The position numbers and the translations under genes were made by a program. From Pascua guehoae (taxonomy: Eukaryota; Basidiomycota; Tremellomycetes; Trichosporonales; Trichosporonaceae): a stretch of DNA of 64,000 nt. Of the stretch, positions 44,969-55,300 are shown in pieces (position 1 is the stretch's first letter; each line of letters opens with the position of its first letter). Below the pieces are notes generated by a model, which did not search any database, was not told the DNA's origin, and was given only the letters and a program-made list of their open reading frames with translations. The DNA lies in NCBI GenBank assembly GCA_001600415.1, contig BCJX01000019.1, forward strand, positions 59,888 to 123,887, given 5' to 3'.

Positions 44969-47326
44969 CTAGTGTGCGCTGCTCTTCGACCCCTTATCCC
45001 CCACGGAAACAGCATGCTCACCGGGCCCAGTCACGCGAACGCGCTGACCCCCGGGGAATACAAGCACGGCCCCCTTGGCAAGACCCTCCTCACTGCAGGC
45101 CACCAGGACAGGATCCTGGACCTTCCCGTCCTCCCAGTTAAACGCAACCGACCAGCCGCCGAGGACACACACTCCGTCCACCTTGCCGTTCGCCCACGCA
45201 CTAGGACATGCGGGAAGGAGCTCGACCACGACTGTGGTCTCGCCGTCATCCTCAAAGTGGGACTGGACGAGACACTCGACGACACCAGCGGCACCGCCAA
45301 AGTTGCCGTCAATCTGGAACGGCGGGTGGTTGTCGAGCATGTTGGGCATGGTACTCTTGTTGAGCAGTGCATCGACGTGGCCCACGGCGGCCTCGCCGTC
45401 ACCGAGACGCGCGTGGAGGTTGATGAGCCATGAGCGGCTCCAGCCGGTATGTCCGCCGCCATGTGCCGCGCGCCGTTCCAGGACACGTTGGGCTGCGTCT
45501 CGGAGTGCCGGGGTGGAGGAATCAATGTAGCGCGCAGGGTAGAGACCGACGAGGTGGCTGACATGTCGGTGGCCGGGTTCGTGTTCGGCATAGTCGGTCA
45601 AACCCCATTCTTGAATCAGGCCCGTGGCTGGTGAGATGGTGAGCGGAGGGAGGCGGGGGAGCGTCGCGCGCGCCTCGGAGAGGAGTGACGCTGAGCCAGA
45701 GCCCAGGGTGTGCGCAGTCCAGAGATACAGCTCGAGTGCGCGGCGGATGAGCGTATTGTCCATCGCAGATCCCTCGCAGAAGATACCGGTTGCCCCGTTC
45801 GCGCCAATGTAGGTGTTTTCAGGTGACAGCGACGGGCTAGTCACAAGGTACATGCCGTCGGCAGAAGGGACGAGGAAATCGAGCACAAACTGTACCGCGC
45901 CCTCGAGGACGGGCGCGAGCCGGGCGTGAATCTCCTTGTCATAGTGATACTTGAGCACCTCGACGGCGTCCGACACGACCCACAGGCCGCCGAGTGGCCA
46001 CAGGGTGGCCGGCATCCACGCGTCGTGCGGGTCGGTATCTGCCCAAATGTCCGTATAGCTATGCGCGCACCACCCTTTACAACCGTACACTGTGTGTGCA
46101 GTATGTGTACCCCGCAGTGCCATGCGCTCGAGCAGTCCGACGAGGGGCTGCGCACATTCTGGGAGATTGCTCAGGGAGGCGGGCCAGTAGTTCATCTGCA
46201 GGTTGATGTTGATGGTAAACTTGCCCCCCCAAGGGGGTGTAAGCGATGGGTTCCAGATCCCTTGCAAGTTGGCGGGGAGCGCTTTATATCCCGGCCGGCT
46301 GCTCGAGAGGAGCAGATATCGTCCATAGTTGTGGTACAAGGCCGCGAGGCCCGGGTCCGCGAGTGCGTCTGCGGCTGCGAGGCGCTCGTCCGTCGGTACA
46401 TCAGATGTGTCTGGCGAGAGCTCGACGTGGACGCGGCCAAAGAGCGACGTGTAGTCGGCAGCATGCCGCTGGACGAGCTCGTCCCACGGTAGACTTAAAG
46501 CCGCATCAACGTTTGCAGACGCCGCCGACTCGGGGTTGGCGTGGCGATACGTCGTATGTGCCCCGATCGCCAGGATGCACTCCTTGGCAGAGACGACCAG
46601 CGCGCGGCCGAGGGCCTCGACGGAACCCTCTTGGTCGACAGAAGCACCGAGCACCATACACAGGCTGTTGCTATCCTTGCCTCCCGGGGTGGCATGGAGC
46701 ACAATCCTGCTGTCCTGGGAGACGACACTGTCGAAAAACTCGTCCGTCACCCACTCGACCGGACCCGTGCGTGTGAGCTTGACAAGGTACTCAATCGCCT
46801 CGCTGGCCGTCACGCGCACCAGCACCACTTGGTCCGGATAGCTGACGACTACGTCTCGTCGGACGCTCACTTCCCGCCCACCGTCGTTGATATAGCGATA
46901 CACGGTGGACTGGGTCGCGGTCCCCAGATCGAGCCAGCGCTTGTACCCAACCACCTCGCCGTGGCCAAATTCAATCTCGGCCTGACCGAGGGTCTCGTAC
47001 ATCCGGCTCGTGCGCGGGTTGGAGAAGAATGCACGCTGAGCGAGCTTCTCCGCCGCGGCATGCTCACCCGCACGGATGAGGCGGCGCAGCTCGGGCAAGT
47101 GCCGTGCCGCGTCGGGCGGGGTTCGGTTCTGTGGGCCCCCGTACCACACCGAGTCTTCGTTGAGCTGCAGCAGCTCCGTACCCGTGCGGCCGTACGCCAT
47201 TGCACCCAGACGGCCGTTGCCGACGGGTAGGGCCTGCGACCATTCTGTCGCGGGCTGGTTGTAGTGCAGGTGCAGCCGCTGATTGCTGGGGTCGTACGCC
47301 CACGGTGCTGCGTCGTCGGCCGCCAT
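44969..47326 (-). CDS. Alpha-L-fucosidase-type glycoside hydrolase, GH95
   Basis: Single exon, 785 aa from the ATG at 47326. GH95 inverting enzymes remove alpha-1,2-linked L-fucose (some members L- or D-galactose) from galactosides. Family blocks are in order: the N-terminal beta domain starting NQPATEWSQALPVGNGRLGA and LLQLNEDSVWYGGPQNR; the (alpha/alpha)6 barrel with LPANLQGIWNPSLTPPWGGK, INLQMNYWPASLSNL and CEGSAMDNTLIRRAL; then HRHVSHLVGLYPARY, HTGWSRSWLINLHARLGDGE and FQIDGNFGGAAGVVECL. No signal peptide from this start, so hydrolysis is likely intracellular, after uptake. In-frame ATGs upstream (about 47392-47407) add residues without a clear signal. It lies beside the beta-galactosidase/permease pair. 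Confidence 0.94.
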   Translation of the reverse strand: MAADDAAPWAYDPSNQRLHLHYNQPATEWSQALPVGNGRLGAMAYGRTGTELLQLNEDSVWYGGPQNRTPPDAARHLPELRRLIRAGEHAAAEKLAQRAFFSNPRTSRMYETLGQAEIEFGHGEVVGYKRWLDLGTATQSTVYRYINDGGREVSVRRDVVVSYPDQVVLVRVTASEAIEYLVKLTRTGPVEWVTDEFFDSVVSQDSRIVLHATPGGKDSNSLCMVLGASVDQEGSVEALGRALVVSAKECILAIGAHTTYRHANPESAASANVDAALSLPWDELVQRHAADYTSLFGRVHVELSPDTSDVPTDERLAAADALADPGLAALYHNYGRYLLLSSSRPGYKALPANLQGIWNPSLTPPWGGKFTININLQMNYWPASLSNLPECAQPLVGLLERMALRGTHTAHTVYGCKGWCAHSYTDIWADTDPHDAWMPATLWPLGGLWVVSDAVEVLKYHYDKEIHARLAPVLEGAVQFVLDFLVPSADGMYLVTSPSLSPENTYIGANGATGIFCEGSAMDNTLIRRALELYLWTAHTLGSGSASLLSEARATLPRLPPLTISPATGLIQEWGLTDYAEHEPGHRHVSHLVGLYPARYIDSSTPALRDAAQRVLERRAAHGGGHTGWSRSWLINLHARLGDGEAAVGHVDALLNKSTMPNMLDNHPPFQIDGNFGGAAGVVECLVQSHFEDDGETTVVVELLPACPSAWANGKVDGVCVLGGWSVAFNWEDGKVQDPVLVACSEEGLAKGAVLVFPGGQRVRVTGPGEHAVSVGDKGSKSSAH

Positions 47327-48345
47327 GATGTGCTGTCGGAGAGGGTTGAAATCAAGTGCCTGGGGGATGGTGTGACCTACAGGAGAAGTCTGCATCAGCA
47401 ATGCCATGGACGCGGAACATGGACACCCACCTCGCACCTGGCCTCTCTAGCATTCGTGACGACTTACAAAATGACATGGCCAAAGTCGGTGCGATTAACT
47501 GAATGGCATGCAGCACATCTCGGCACCTCGGCAATACAACAGCCTCGGCGAGCTCGGCGAGCTCGGCGTCGGCATATTATGGAAAATCGCCGAATTCACG
47601 GCACATAACGCGGGTTCGGCTGGGCAACGGGCCCCGCACGCCCCACGTCGATTGCTGCCATAGCCACGCGAAGTGGTGACGGATGCCCCCAATTGCCGCC
47701 GACCAAAGATAACGGGAATGGCGCCCCCCGTCAAACATCCTCAGCTTCGAACATTTACAATTACTTGTGTTGCAGTCTGCTGTCCTCCGAACTATCGCAT
47801 CGCGTATGATTCCCGGACAATTCTCGGAGAGGAGCTCAAAGGGACGCTGTCTTGCCAAGGTCAAGGCCGTATAATGGGCCGATCGGAAGTGACCTCTGTG
47901 GGCTGCACCACTATTCTTTGCAAGTGTCCTAGTTGCACAGCTGGGGTGCTTCCCGTGTGCGCACTCAGTGGGCTGTGCATCCCACCCATACTGCGCACGG
48001 AAACGGTACTGCGTACGGAAACGGTACTGCGCGCACGGAAACGGGCGGAAACGGGAAGCTGTTGTGATCATTTGGCCTCGCATTGACGACGCACACGGCC
48101 CGTGTTAGCCTCGGTTGAGTACGCCTCCCTGGCGGCGCGATGCGAGGCCCACAACGAGGGGCGCCATACCACTACGATGGCGTTGCGTCTTTGTTGTATC
48201 ACATGCCAAACACCGTACAACAGCTAGTTTTACAACCCCACTGTATGCTACCCTCACGTTTCAGGCTGTGGCCCTCCCTGCCCTGGGTACATGCCAGTAC
48301 TGCTGTCAGACATCAAAATTCGGGCCTCAAAAAAAACAACAACAC
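47327..48345. other. Intergenic, GH95 promoter and transcription-factor 3' region
   Basis: About 1 kb with no supported gene. Its main feature is the CGGAAACGG repeat cluster. Confidence 0.5.
47990..48056. repeat. Four CGGAAACGG repeats in GH95 promoter
   Basis: ACGGAAACGG recurs at about 47996, 48014 and 48034, with a fourth (GCGGAAACGGG) ending by 48056. The first copies are separated by a TACTGCG spacer. Each holds CGG-N3-CGG, a direct-repeat arrangement used by some Zn2Cys6 factors. It lies 0.66-0.73 kb upstream of the fucosidase ATG and 0.3 kb after the transcription-factor stop. Confidence 0.6.
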
Positions 48346-50974
48346 TCACGAAAAAGTCTGCAGGAGATGTGCCCAGACATCGTCGCCCTGCGGCTGGCCA
48401 GCGGCATGCAAATCTGTTGTTGCAGGCATGCCCCCGTGCGGTGTCGAATTGGTGGCAGATAGGAATAGAGCACCCGGATCGGACAAGAAGGCGAGGTCTG
48501 GTGTCCAGTCGGTGGGCATCGTCGGTATCGCTGGCTGTGGCATTACAGACGCAGTCCCTGTGGGAAGCTGGCCCATGATCCCACCGCTACCTATATTATT
48601 TGGGGTAGATAGACGCGTCGCCTCGGCGTTACTCGCCAGGACTTCGAGGACGTCGGCTGTGTTGCCCGCTTTGCGCGATACACATTCCATCTGGTGAAGC
48701 GTGGCAATCGCAGTCTTGACCCCTTCGAGTGCGGCCGCCACCTCGCTGTCGTCCACCCATCCATTCCGAACACCGAGAAGTGTAACAGTCCCTGCAATCC
48801 ACGTATAGTCGATAAACTGGATAGGGATTGGCCGTTGGGTGGCAGGCAGGAAAGCATCGTGGGATAAAAGAACACGACAGATGGCAAACAGTCGGCGCGC
48901 TGATTCAAGCGCGACGGCAATCATCGGTCGTGGCGCTTCGACGGATGGTGGTGCAGGTGTCGCAGACAAGGTCGCCGTGGCAGAGACGTAGTGAATGAAT
49001 ATTCTGGCCCAGTGGTAGCGGGCATGAAGGTGAGCTGTGAGCACCAACTGGGGAATGGTACGGCACTCTGGATCCCATGCCAGCTGCGTCGGCAGAGATG
49101 ATTCCCAACGGTTGAGCGCGGCGACCAGCTGGAGGACGAGGGACGGCAGGCGTGAGGGAAGAGAAGGATCGGGGCGCGCAGAGCAGAGTGCAGAGAGAGC
49201 AGACGACACGATGCGGTCCAACTCGAGTACGTGCACAAACACGGCGACCGGCGATATGGGTGATTTGGTTTGTGTCCCATCACCATCGGAATCGTCCTCA
49301 TCAATCACCATGGGGTACCGCGTGTCGATCTCAGAATCGGCGAGGGCAGCGGAACGTCCAAGACCAACACAAGCCGAGCGATCGCAGTGGTAGAGACACC
49401 AAAATGCCCGAAGCAGGAGTTGGCGCTCAGCGCTGCTTTCTCCGACGGACTGCACAGGGAGCCCACTCTCCTGGGTGGAGCGGAGCGTGCCTCCAGCGAT
49501 CGCCCATCCAACGTTGGGTTCTGCATTTCCTTGCAAAAACGTGCAAAGCAATACTGCCGTTTGAAGGCGATATAATGTCGGCTTCTTGTGGAGGTGATCA
49601 CCGGCCGACATGAGACCACGCACAAACTTCCAGCCGTCGGAAAAGAGGACAGCATCCTGTGGGCGCTCGGTGCGCGACAAATGCCCAGAGTCCTGTTGCC
49701 TGCGCCATTGAGCGAGTGGCGCATACATGAAGCGGGCGCCGTTGGCAAACACCATAAGGCACACCTTGGCAAACTCAAAGTCGTTCATGTACAGCCGTGC
49801 AAAGTACTGTTGCCGGAACAGAGGTCGGTGGAGGAGTGGGAGAGTGATATTGACCCACTCAAAGTATGTGTCGATCAGCGAAAGGGCCAGGTCGTCCTCT
49901 GGCCAGATTGTCCAATCAATGATCCGCTGACCAGAGTTGTTGACAACCACCTCCCATTCGGGAGTCTTCCACACCTTGGTTCGTTTCGCCTGCACGCGGT
50001 CCAACTCGCGGTCGACAGATTCAATGTCCAAAGCGTGGGCGAGTCGGTATGTTGCGGTGCGCCCATAGTATTCGGTCGCAGTACTGTCACTGGCTATTCG
50101 GCTCAGTGATGTGAGGAATGGGTTGCCGCTTTCCGTGTCCTCCGCCGAAGAGTCTGAACACGGCGACTGTGAATAGAGGAGTGGTCGGTTGATACCCCAA
50201 AGAGCAAGCCCATCGGGCCTGAAGACTCCATCGACAACCGAGGGCCTTCTTGGCGCCGCTGGGCTTGTCGGTGAGATGGTATGGGGGGTTCCACTGCGCG
50301 GAGCGGAGTAAAGTGAACGTTCGACGAGCCGCTTGAACATCGGGAATGCTGGGATTTCGAGTGCACTCAGCTGCGCCTTGTATGCGTCGACATCGAATGA
50401 GTCGTATTCTAAGGGTGGTCCCACAGTACCTTCGACGTCTAGGCCAGGCCGGAGCTGTTGTCAGCTTGGGTCCAGCTCCTCCCTTGTAAAATACTCACCT
50501 GTTGGATGAGATTTTCTAGCCGCGCGCATCGCTCTTGGAGCATGGGCACATAGCTGACGTCAGCTCCGAGTCAAAGGTTGTATAGTCACCCTCTGGGAGG
50601 TCCTTTCCGCGACGCTTCGTTTCGATATGTACACTCGTGTCCGAGTTCGGTACAGTGGGTGCAGCCTGCGCGCGTCAGGGAGAACATGCAGCAATGTGAC
50701 TTACGGGCGATTCCGTCCATGCCCGCATCTGCCCGCTGAGGCCCATCGCATCGAATCTTTCGCCTGATTGTCAGTTTGTTGTGAGCTTTTGTGCATAAGT
50801 ACCTTCGGCAGTAGTCACATGCTCGCTGTGGATGTCAGTTATTGTGACGAAAACAACAACAATGTAAAGCTCTGGTTTGTTTGGTTTACTCACTGGAACC
50901 TTGCGGCGCTTGGAGGGCCCTGCTCCCCCTTCGGCGTCCCCCGAAGGAGAGACATTTGACTCTGGTCGCATCAT
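48346..50974 (-). CDS. Zn2Cys6 fungal transcription factor
   Basis: Six exons, 50974-50894, 50825-50803 (23 nt), 50763-50705, 50665-50590, 50553-50499 and 50454-48346; 800 aa. A basic start (GPSKRRKVP) leads into the binuclear zinc cluster: RACDYCRRRKIRCDG, then a 15-residue loop, then RCTHCTELGHECTYR. The loop between cysteines 3 and 4 is longer than the usual 5-9. A linker KGPPRGYVPMLQ and coiled-coil ERCARLENLIQQ follow, as in Gal4/Xln-type factors. The Fungal_trans (PF04082-like) regulatory domain lies around residues 280-560 with YFEWVNITLPLLHRPLFRQQ and LLLRAFWCLYHCDRSACVGL. A nuclear activator or repressor binding CGG triplets. It sits next to sugar genes whose promoters contain CGG repeats, so it is a candidate local regulator (inference). 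Confidence 0.93.
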
Positions 50975-51693
50975 GGCGTAAGATAGTGAGAGTCGAGTGG
51001 CATGCCGAGGGTGGCAATAGGAGTGAGATGCCAGGTGGTGTTGTTTGTGATGAAGCCAAGAGGTCGGGGAGTTGAGAGAGAATGTGAGATGTAACCAAAG
51101 ATGGGCTTGACTCCACCACCAACACCTCCCTCAGGGGTAGCAAGAGCCTCTGGGGCTCGAAGACGGGCAGGACGTGCAGGCGCCATGTGCGCCATGTGCG
51201 TCTCCGCAGCCCCTTGTATTGCGCCTTTGTTTCTCTAACTGTAACTGTATGGCTTGGCAGCGTACAGAAAAGGGAGACCGGAACGAGGGCGGACTCATTA
51301 AGTGAGTGAATCTTCCCTGGCCAGATGGTCTAGTCACGTGATTACCTTTCCGCCTTGAAAGTGCCGGTTAAACGGTTCTTTGCGACATCCGAAAGCCGGG
51401 CCGATGATTTGCCGAGAATAGTCCGCACAATTATCGGCCTGGTTGACAGACCACTTCGGCCACTTCGAATTTTGATTATGGGCCCGAACGTCTTCCTCCT
51501 CGACTCCATTTACGCTGTGGGACGGAATAAGAACATCCGGCACATCCACGGGGACAATTGTTGGACACATGAGAACAAGTACATATCTCTGGGATTGGGA
51601 CAAAATTTACGAGAATAACTCTACCAAGAGAGTCAATGCGGCGTGGTTGGTCCACCATCCATTGCCCCGCCCTAGTCCCGTTGTGTCCCGTTG
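50975..51693. other. Intergenic, transcription-factor promoter
   Basis: About 720 bases. One 87-codon plus-strand frame (51355-51618) lacks support. A TCACGTGA motif lies at 51333-51340. Confidence 0.45.
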
Positions 51694-52274
51694 CTAACTC
51701 GCTGGCTGACCGGTCGTCGTAGTTGGAGAAGGGAGAGTATTGTTCCCTGTGACGATCGTGTCTGCCAAGGAGACAGGGTGGGAGGAAGTGCTGAGTGCTA
51801 GCTGAGAGACCAGGCTACGCATTCGCTGAAGGGGATCAGAAAGACACTGAACAGTGCTGCTGCTTATGTTCATCATCATCGAAGAAGATTGGTAGGTGCC
51901 GTGAGGTACCATGTGATATCGCAATGATGCTCTATCATCGAAGGTGGGTAGCGGTGAACTGTGAGCACCAAGGAGTCAGAATTACTAACAAGTAGCCTCA
52001 CTTGCAACGATTTCTTCAATAATGTCGGGACAAAGCGCGGTGCTTTTCATGTGGGGTCCATTCACCAGGCCTTCAGATGCTTGAGCATAAACTCCAAGCC
52101 GGGCTCTATCGCAGTCTCCCACCACGTATCGCCCTCTGGCCGTCGGCTGTCAGACTGGTGCACCTCTGACTGGTACGCGTTCCTCTCCCGCCCGGGCGTA
52201 CCAAGCTCCTTGAGGGTGTCCACAATTGCGGTTTCCATCTTGTGGGCTTTACAAACATCTTCCAGCTTCAACAT
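51694..52274 (-). CDS. Hypothetical coding segment downstream of the MCT-like gene
   Basis: Two exons fit: 52274-52066 and 51958-51694 (intron GTGAAT...CTGAC...CACAG, frame preserved), 157 aa. The first part (VCKAHKMETAIVDTLKELG, then TWWETAIEPGLEFMLKHLKA) looks like helical coding sequence. The second is Ser/Thr-rich. Its ATG is only 28 bases past the TGA of the MCT-like gene, leaving no room for a promoter, and the reading frame is continuous with that gene across the TGA. So it may be a readthrough or alternative 3' end of the transporter, or a broken gene. No family recognised. Confidence 0.35.
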
Positions 52275-52301
52275 CAACGCCGGCTGCCCAGACAGCTGGC
52301 C

Positions 52302-54466
52302 TCACGTAACCGGAAAGAGGGCGGCCGCAAGTCCGCCCACAAAGGTAATCGCGCCAGTGAAGAGTAGTAGAACACCCTATAAGGTCACCGTCAGCGGTCT
52401 GCCTGCGTCTGAGTCTAATTATGCATGTTGTCCAGCCGGTTCTGGCCGGTAAAGTGGCCACGGCGCTTAGTGCTTACTCACATAGTTGGTGGAACCATAC
52501 ACCCCTGTTGCTCCTTTGAGCACGTGAGTCTGGAGGAGAGATGTCGAGATGGGGCCTGCGACAGTCAGCTTGAGCGCAGGGAAATGGGTCTCGGGTATCC
52601 CAAACTCGAGGCTGAGTACGTACCTGACGCGAAGTTGCCTGCGCCTCTCAGCGCCGTCTCGATCGCGAACAGCAGGCCCGGCAGGGTCAGGTCGTCTTCT
52701 GCGGCCCGTCAGCTTTTCCTAACGAGTTGCAAATCGCCAGAGGCAGCCGGGCACTAGTACTCACTTGAAATGTAGGTGATCATTTTGCTCCACGCCGCGG
52801 CTGTGCTCAGCGCTGTAATCCCCCATACGAGGCAGAAGATGATGAGCAGCGCGTCTGTCGTGCCAAATCCCCATAATACCCAAGTTGCGAGGGCTGAGAT
52901 GGCACACGAGCCGCACAGAACAATGCCCACAGGAATGCGGTCGGACAGGTAGCCCGTGAGCAGGTTGCCCAGCACGGACGCTGCATACATCAGCGCGACG
53001 AGGCTTGTGCCTGCCGGTCGCGTTGGGCCAACAACCTCTGCGAAAGCTGTGAGGCGTGTGTCAGTCAACTGCAACCTGGGGAGACTAAAGTACTCACTTG
53101 GCATCCACAATGAGGGGATAAAGTTGCCCATCGACGTGAGGACGACAAAACCAGTCATAGCCCACAGCGAGCGCTTGCGCAAGAAGGCCATGTCGATTTT
53201 GGGTCGAATGCGCCGTCCGCTAGCCTGACCGACTGCGAGCGGGATGCGGCGCTTGATGAACAACAGAGCGAGGCCGTTGAGGACGCCGAATATGGCGCCA
53301 AGCGTGATCATCGTGGGCTTGTAGCCCATGCCATCGAGGAGGGCGTGGCCAAGCAGTGGGAAGAATGTGCCACCGGCAGCGGCACCGCTGAACATGATCC
53401 CCGAGGCTAGACCGCGGCGCTCGTGAAACCACTCGTACAGGTAGGCGACACACGGGAGGTACAATCCTGGGCAAAGGCGGTGAGTAGGTTGCGTCTCATT
53501 TAAAGGGACAATACGTACCTCCAGACAGCGGATAGACTATGCCTAGTGTGAGGATCAGGTGCCATGCCTGGCGGGTGAGCATATATCCAGCGGCATTTTG
53601 AGTAGGTGAACTGACCTCAGTGACAAACGCTGAAGCCAGGAGGCCTACAGTGCCAGCTACAAGACCGAGGATTTGGATTTGCCTACTGTACTGCGGTACT
53701 GCCGCAAGAAGCCTGGAATGTCAGAGTTCCATCTAGCTGCCATCCTCAAGTGGGAGCGGGTCGGGGGGGGGGGGGGGTGTAGGCAAAGTCGTCGGCCATC
53801 ATTTTAGATCATCGACCTTTACCCTCAGATCACAGTCCTATTCTGCAGACCATCTGTACACCGTGCAGAACGTACACATAGTACCCATACGCGCACCCCA
53901 TCTGTGCAAAGACCCATCCCCTTCAACAGCACAGCTACTCACGGTCCAAGGAACCCCGCGCTCACAAACAGCAAACCATTGTGCAGCGTCGCCGCCAGGG
54001 TGACGGTGCTCTCGTCGTGCGGGAACATGACTGTTGCCCAATAAGCGTGCAGGACACCGACTGAGTACGGCAGTCCCCACACAATCATCTCAACGAGCGT
54101 GGCTGCGATGAGGTACGACCATGCTGCACGCCCGCGGTCCACGGGGAGGAGGCCTGGGAGCTCGCGTTCGGCGTCCTCGTGCTGTGCCTCTGTGGTCTGC
54201 TGGACGCTGGTATCGCCACCAGCGACAGTGCTTGTGCTTCGGGCAAGTTCTAGTTCTGGGATACCAGTATTGGAGTTCAACTGCAGCGCGTTGGAGTCAA
54301 CATTGGAGTGGGGTTGGAGGTTGGGCAGCGAGTCAACTATCGCGCCTGAGGCTGGGGTCGACGACGGGAATGACAGGGGGGTTGGCACACGGCTCGATCC
54401 GTGGCGGTCGCTGTCGCGCCGTGATCTCACCACCGTCAATGTCGGGAGTTCCATGCTCGATGTCAT
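52302..54466 (-). CDS. MFS transporter, monocarboxylate-transporter-like (MCT)
   Basis: Eight exons: 54466-53943, 53712-53616, 53567-53519, 53466-53098, 53046-52765, 52698-52624, 52555-52482 and 52376-52302; 514 aa. The fungal MCT-like family carries small organic acids or vitamins across membranes. The hydrophilic N-terminal region of about 115 residues is Ser/Thr/Pro-rich. Membrane core: VDRGRAAWSYLIAATLVEMI, SVGVLHAYWATVMF, the LPCVAYLYEWFHERRGLASG motif typical of MCTs, AAAGGTFFPLLGHAL, and SVLGNLLTGYLSDRIPVGIV between halves. The last exon ends GLAAALFPVT and TGA. The frame is open to an earlier in-frame ATG at 54742. I prefer 54466 because the extra 92 residues look non-coding. Intron 1 holds a G15 run. 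Confidence 0.85.
53763..53777. repeat. Poly-G run (15 G)
   Basis: Homopolymer in intron 1 of the MCT-like gene. C15 on the transcribed strand. A likely site of length variation or sequencing error. Confidence 0.9.
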
Positions 54467-55300
54467 TGTTAGTGAGCGCAATGAGAAACGTTCCAAGGTG
54501 GTAACTGGTGGATGAATAATTAAGGCCCAACTTGCGCTGATTGAGTTTACTTCACGCAGGTCCAACAAGGATACTCCGTGCCTGACGATCAGGTGATCGT
54601 CGGCGGTGTCTGAGTCGATACCGAGGCTTACCGAGGTCGTCGAGTCGAACCCTTCGGCTCGGAACTCGTTGGCATGCATGTCAACATCGAATGACTTGGC
54701 ATACTGTACTACTGCGTCATGGCTTGTTGTTCCTTCTCGCATGCCCGTGGAGCCCAGGTCCTTCCTAACTGTTCGTCTTAGACGTGTGTTTTGGGTGCAC
54801 CCAACAACACTACTAGCGCCGCGGGGTATCGGACTTCACGCCCTAGTGGGGTTTCGAACCCCCTGAAAAACACATTATGACGAGGAAGCATGCTACGATG
54901 AAACAGTAGTATAAATTTGGGGGCTTTCCAAAACCAGATGGCTCCATCAATCCGATGCATCTGGGGGAAAGGCCCTTCTCTGGTGCTGGGGGAGGACCCG
55001 CTTTGAGCACACCAGCCGATGTTGTGAGAGCTCAAACGAACGGGTACTCGCTCTTCCCACTGACCTTGACTAGCTGGCTTGTACTGCTGCACATCCTGGA
55101 GGCCAGGGCTACTTCTCATCTTCTCCCACTGTTATTGGAACGGCTTTAATGCACATACATACAGTGGCCCCATTCACTACAGAAGTCACCACGGACGGCA
55201 ACGCTGGGTGCGCAGCCTTGGAGGCCGTACGCCCCCTTTCTTCAAATCCTTAAACATGACACTGCTGCCAACGCTCCTCGCTGAGCAGCAACGACCTCCA
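54467..55300. other. Intergenic, MCT promoter and ACS-transporter 3' region
   Basis: About 830 bases. The 54467-54742 part is in frame with the MCT gene. A tRNA-T-arm-like palindrome near 54846-54864 was examined and rejected as a tRNA. No other gene seen. Confidence 0.45.

Noticed and set aside
54838..54868. tRNA-like T arm (GGGGGTTCGAAACCCCA on the minus strand)
   Set aside because: It fits a B box, but no matching acceptor 5' strand, D arm or anticodon arm is found within 100 bases on either strand.
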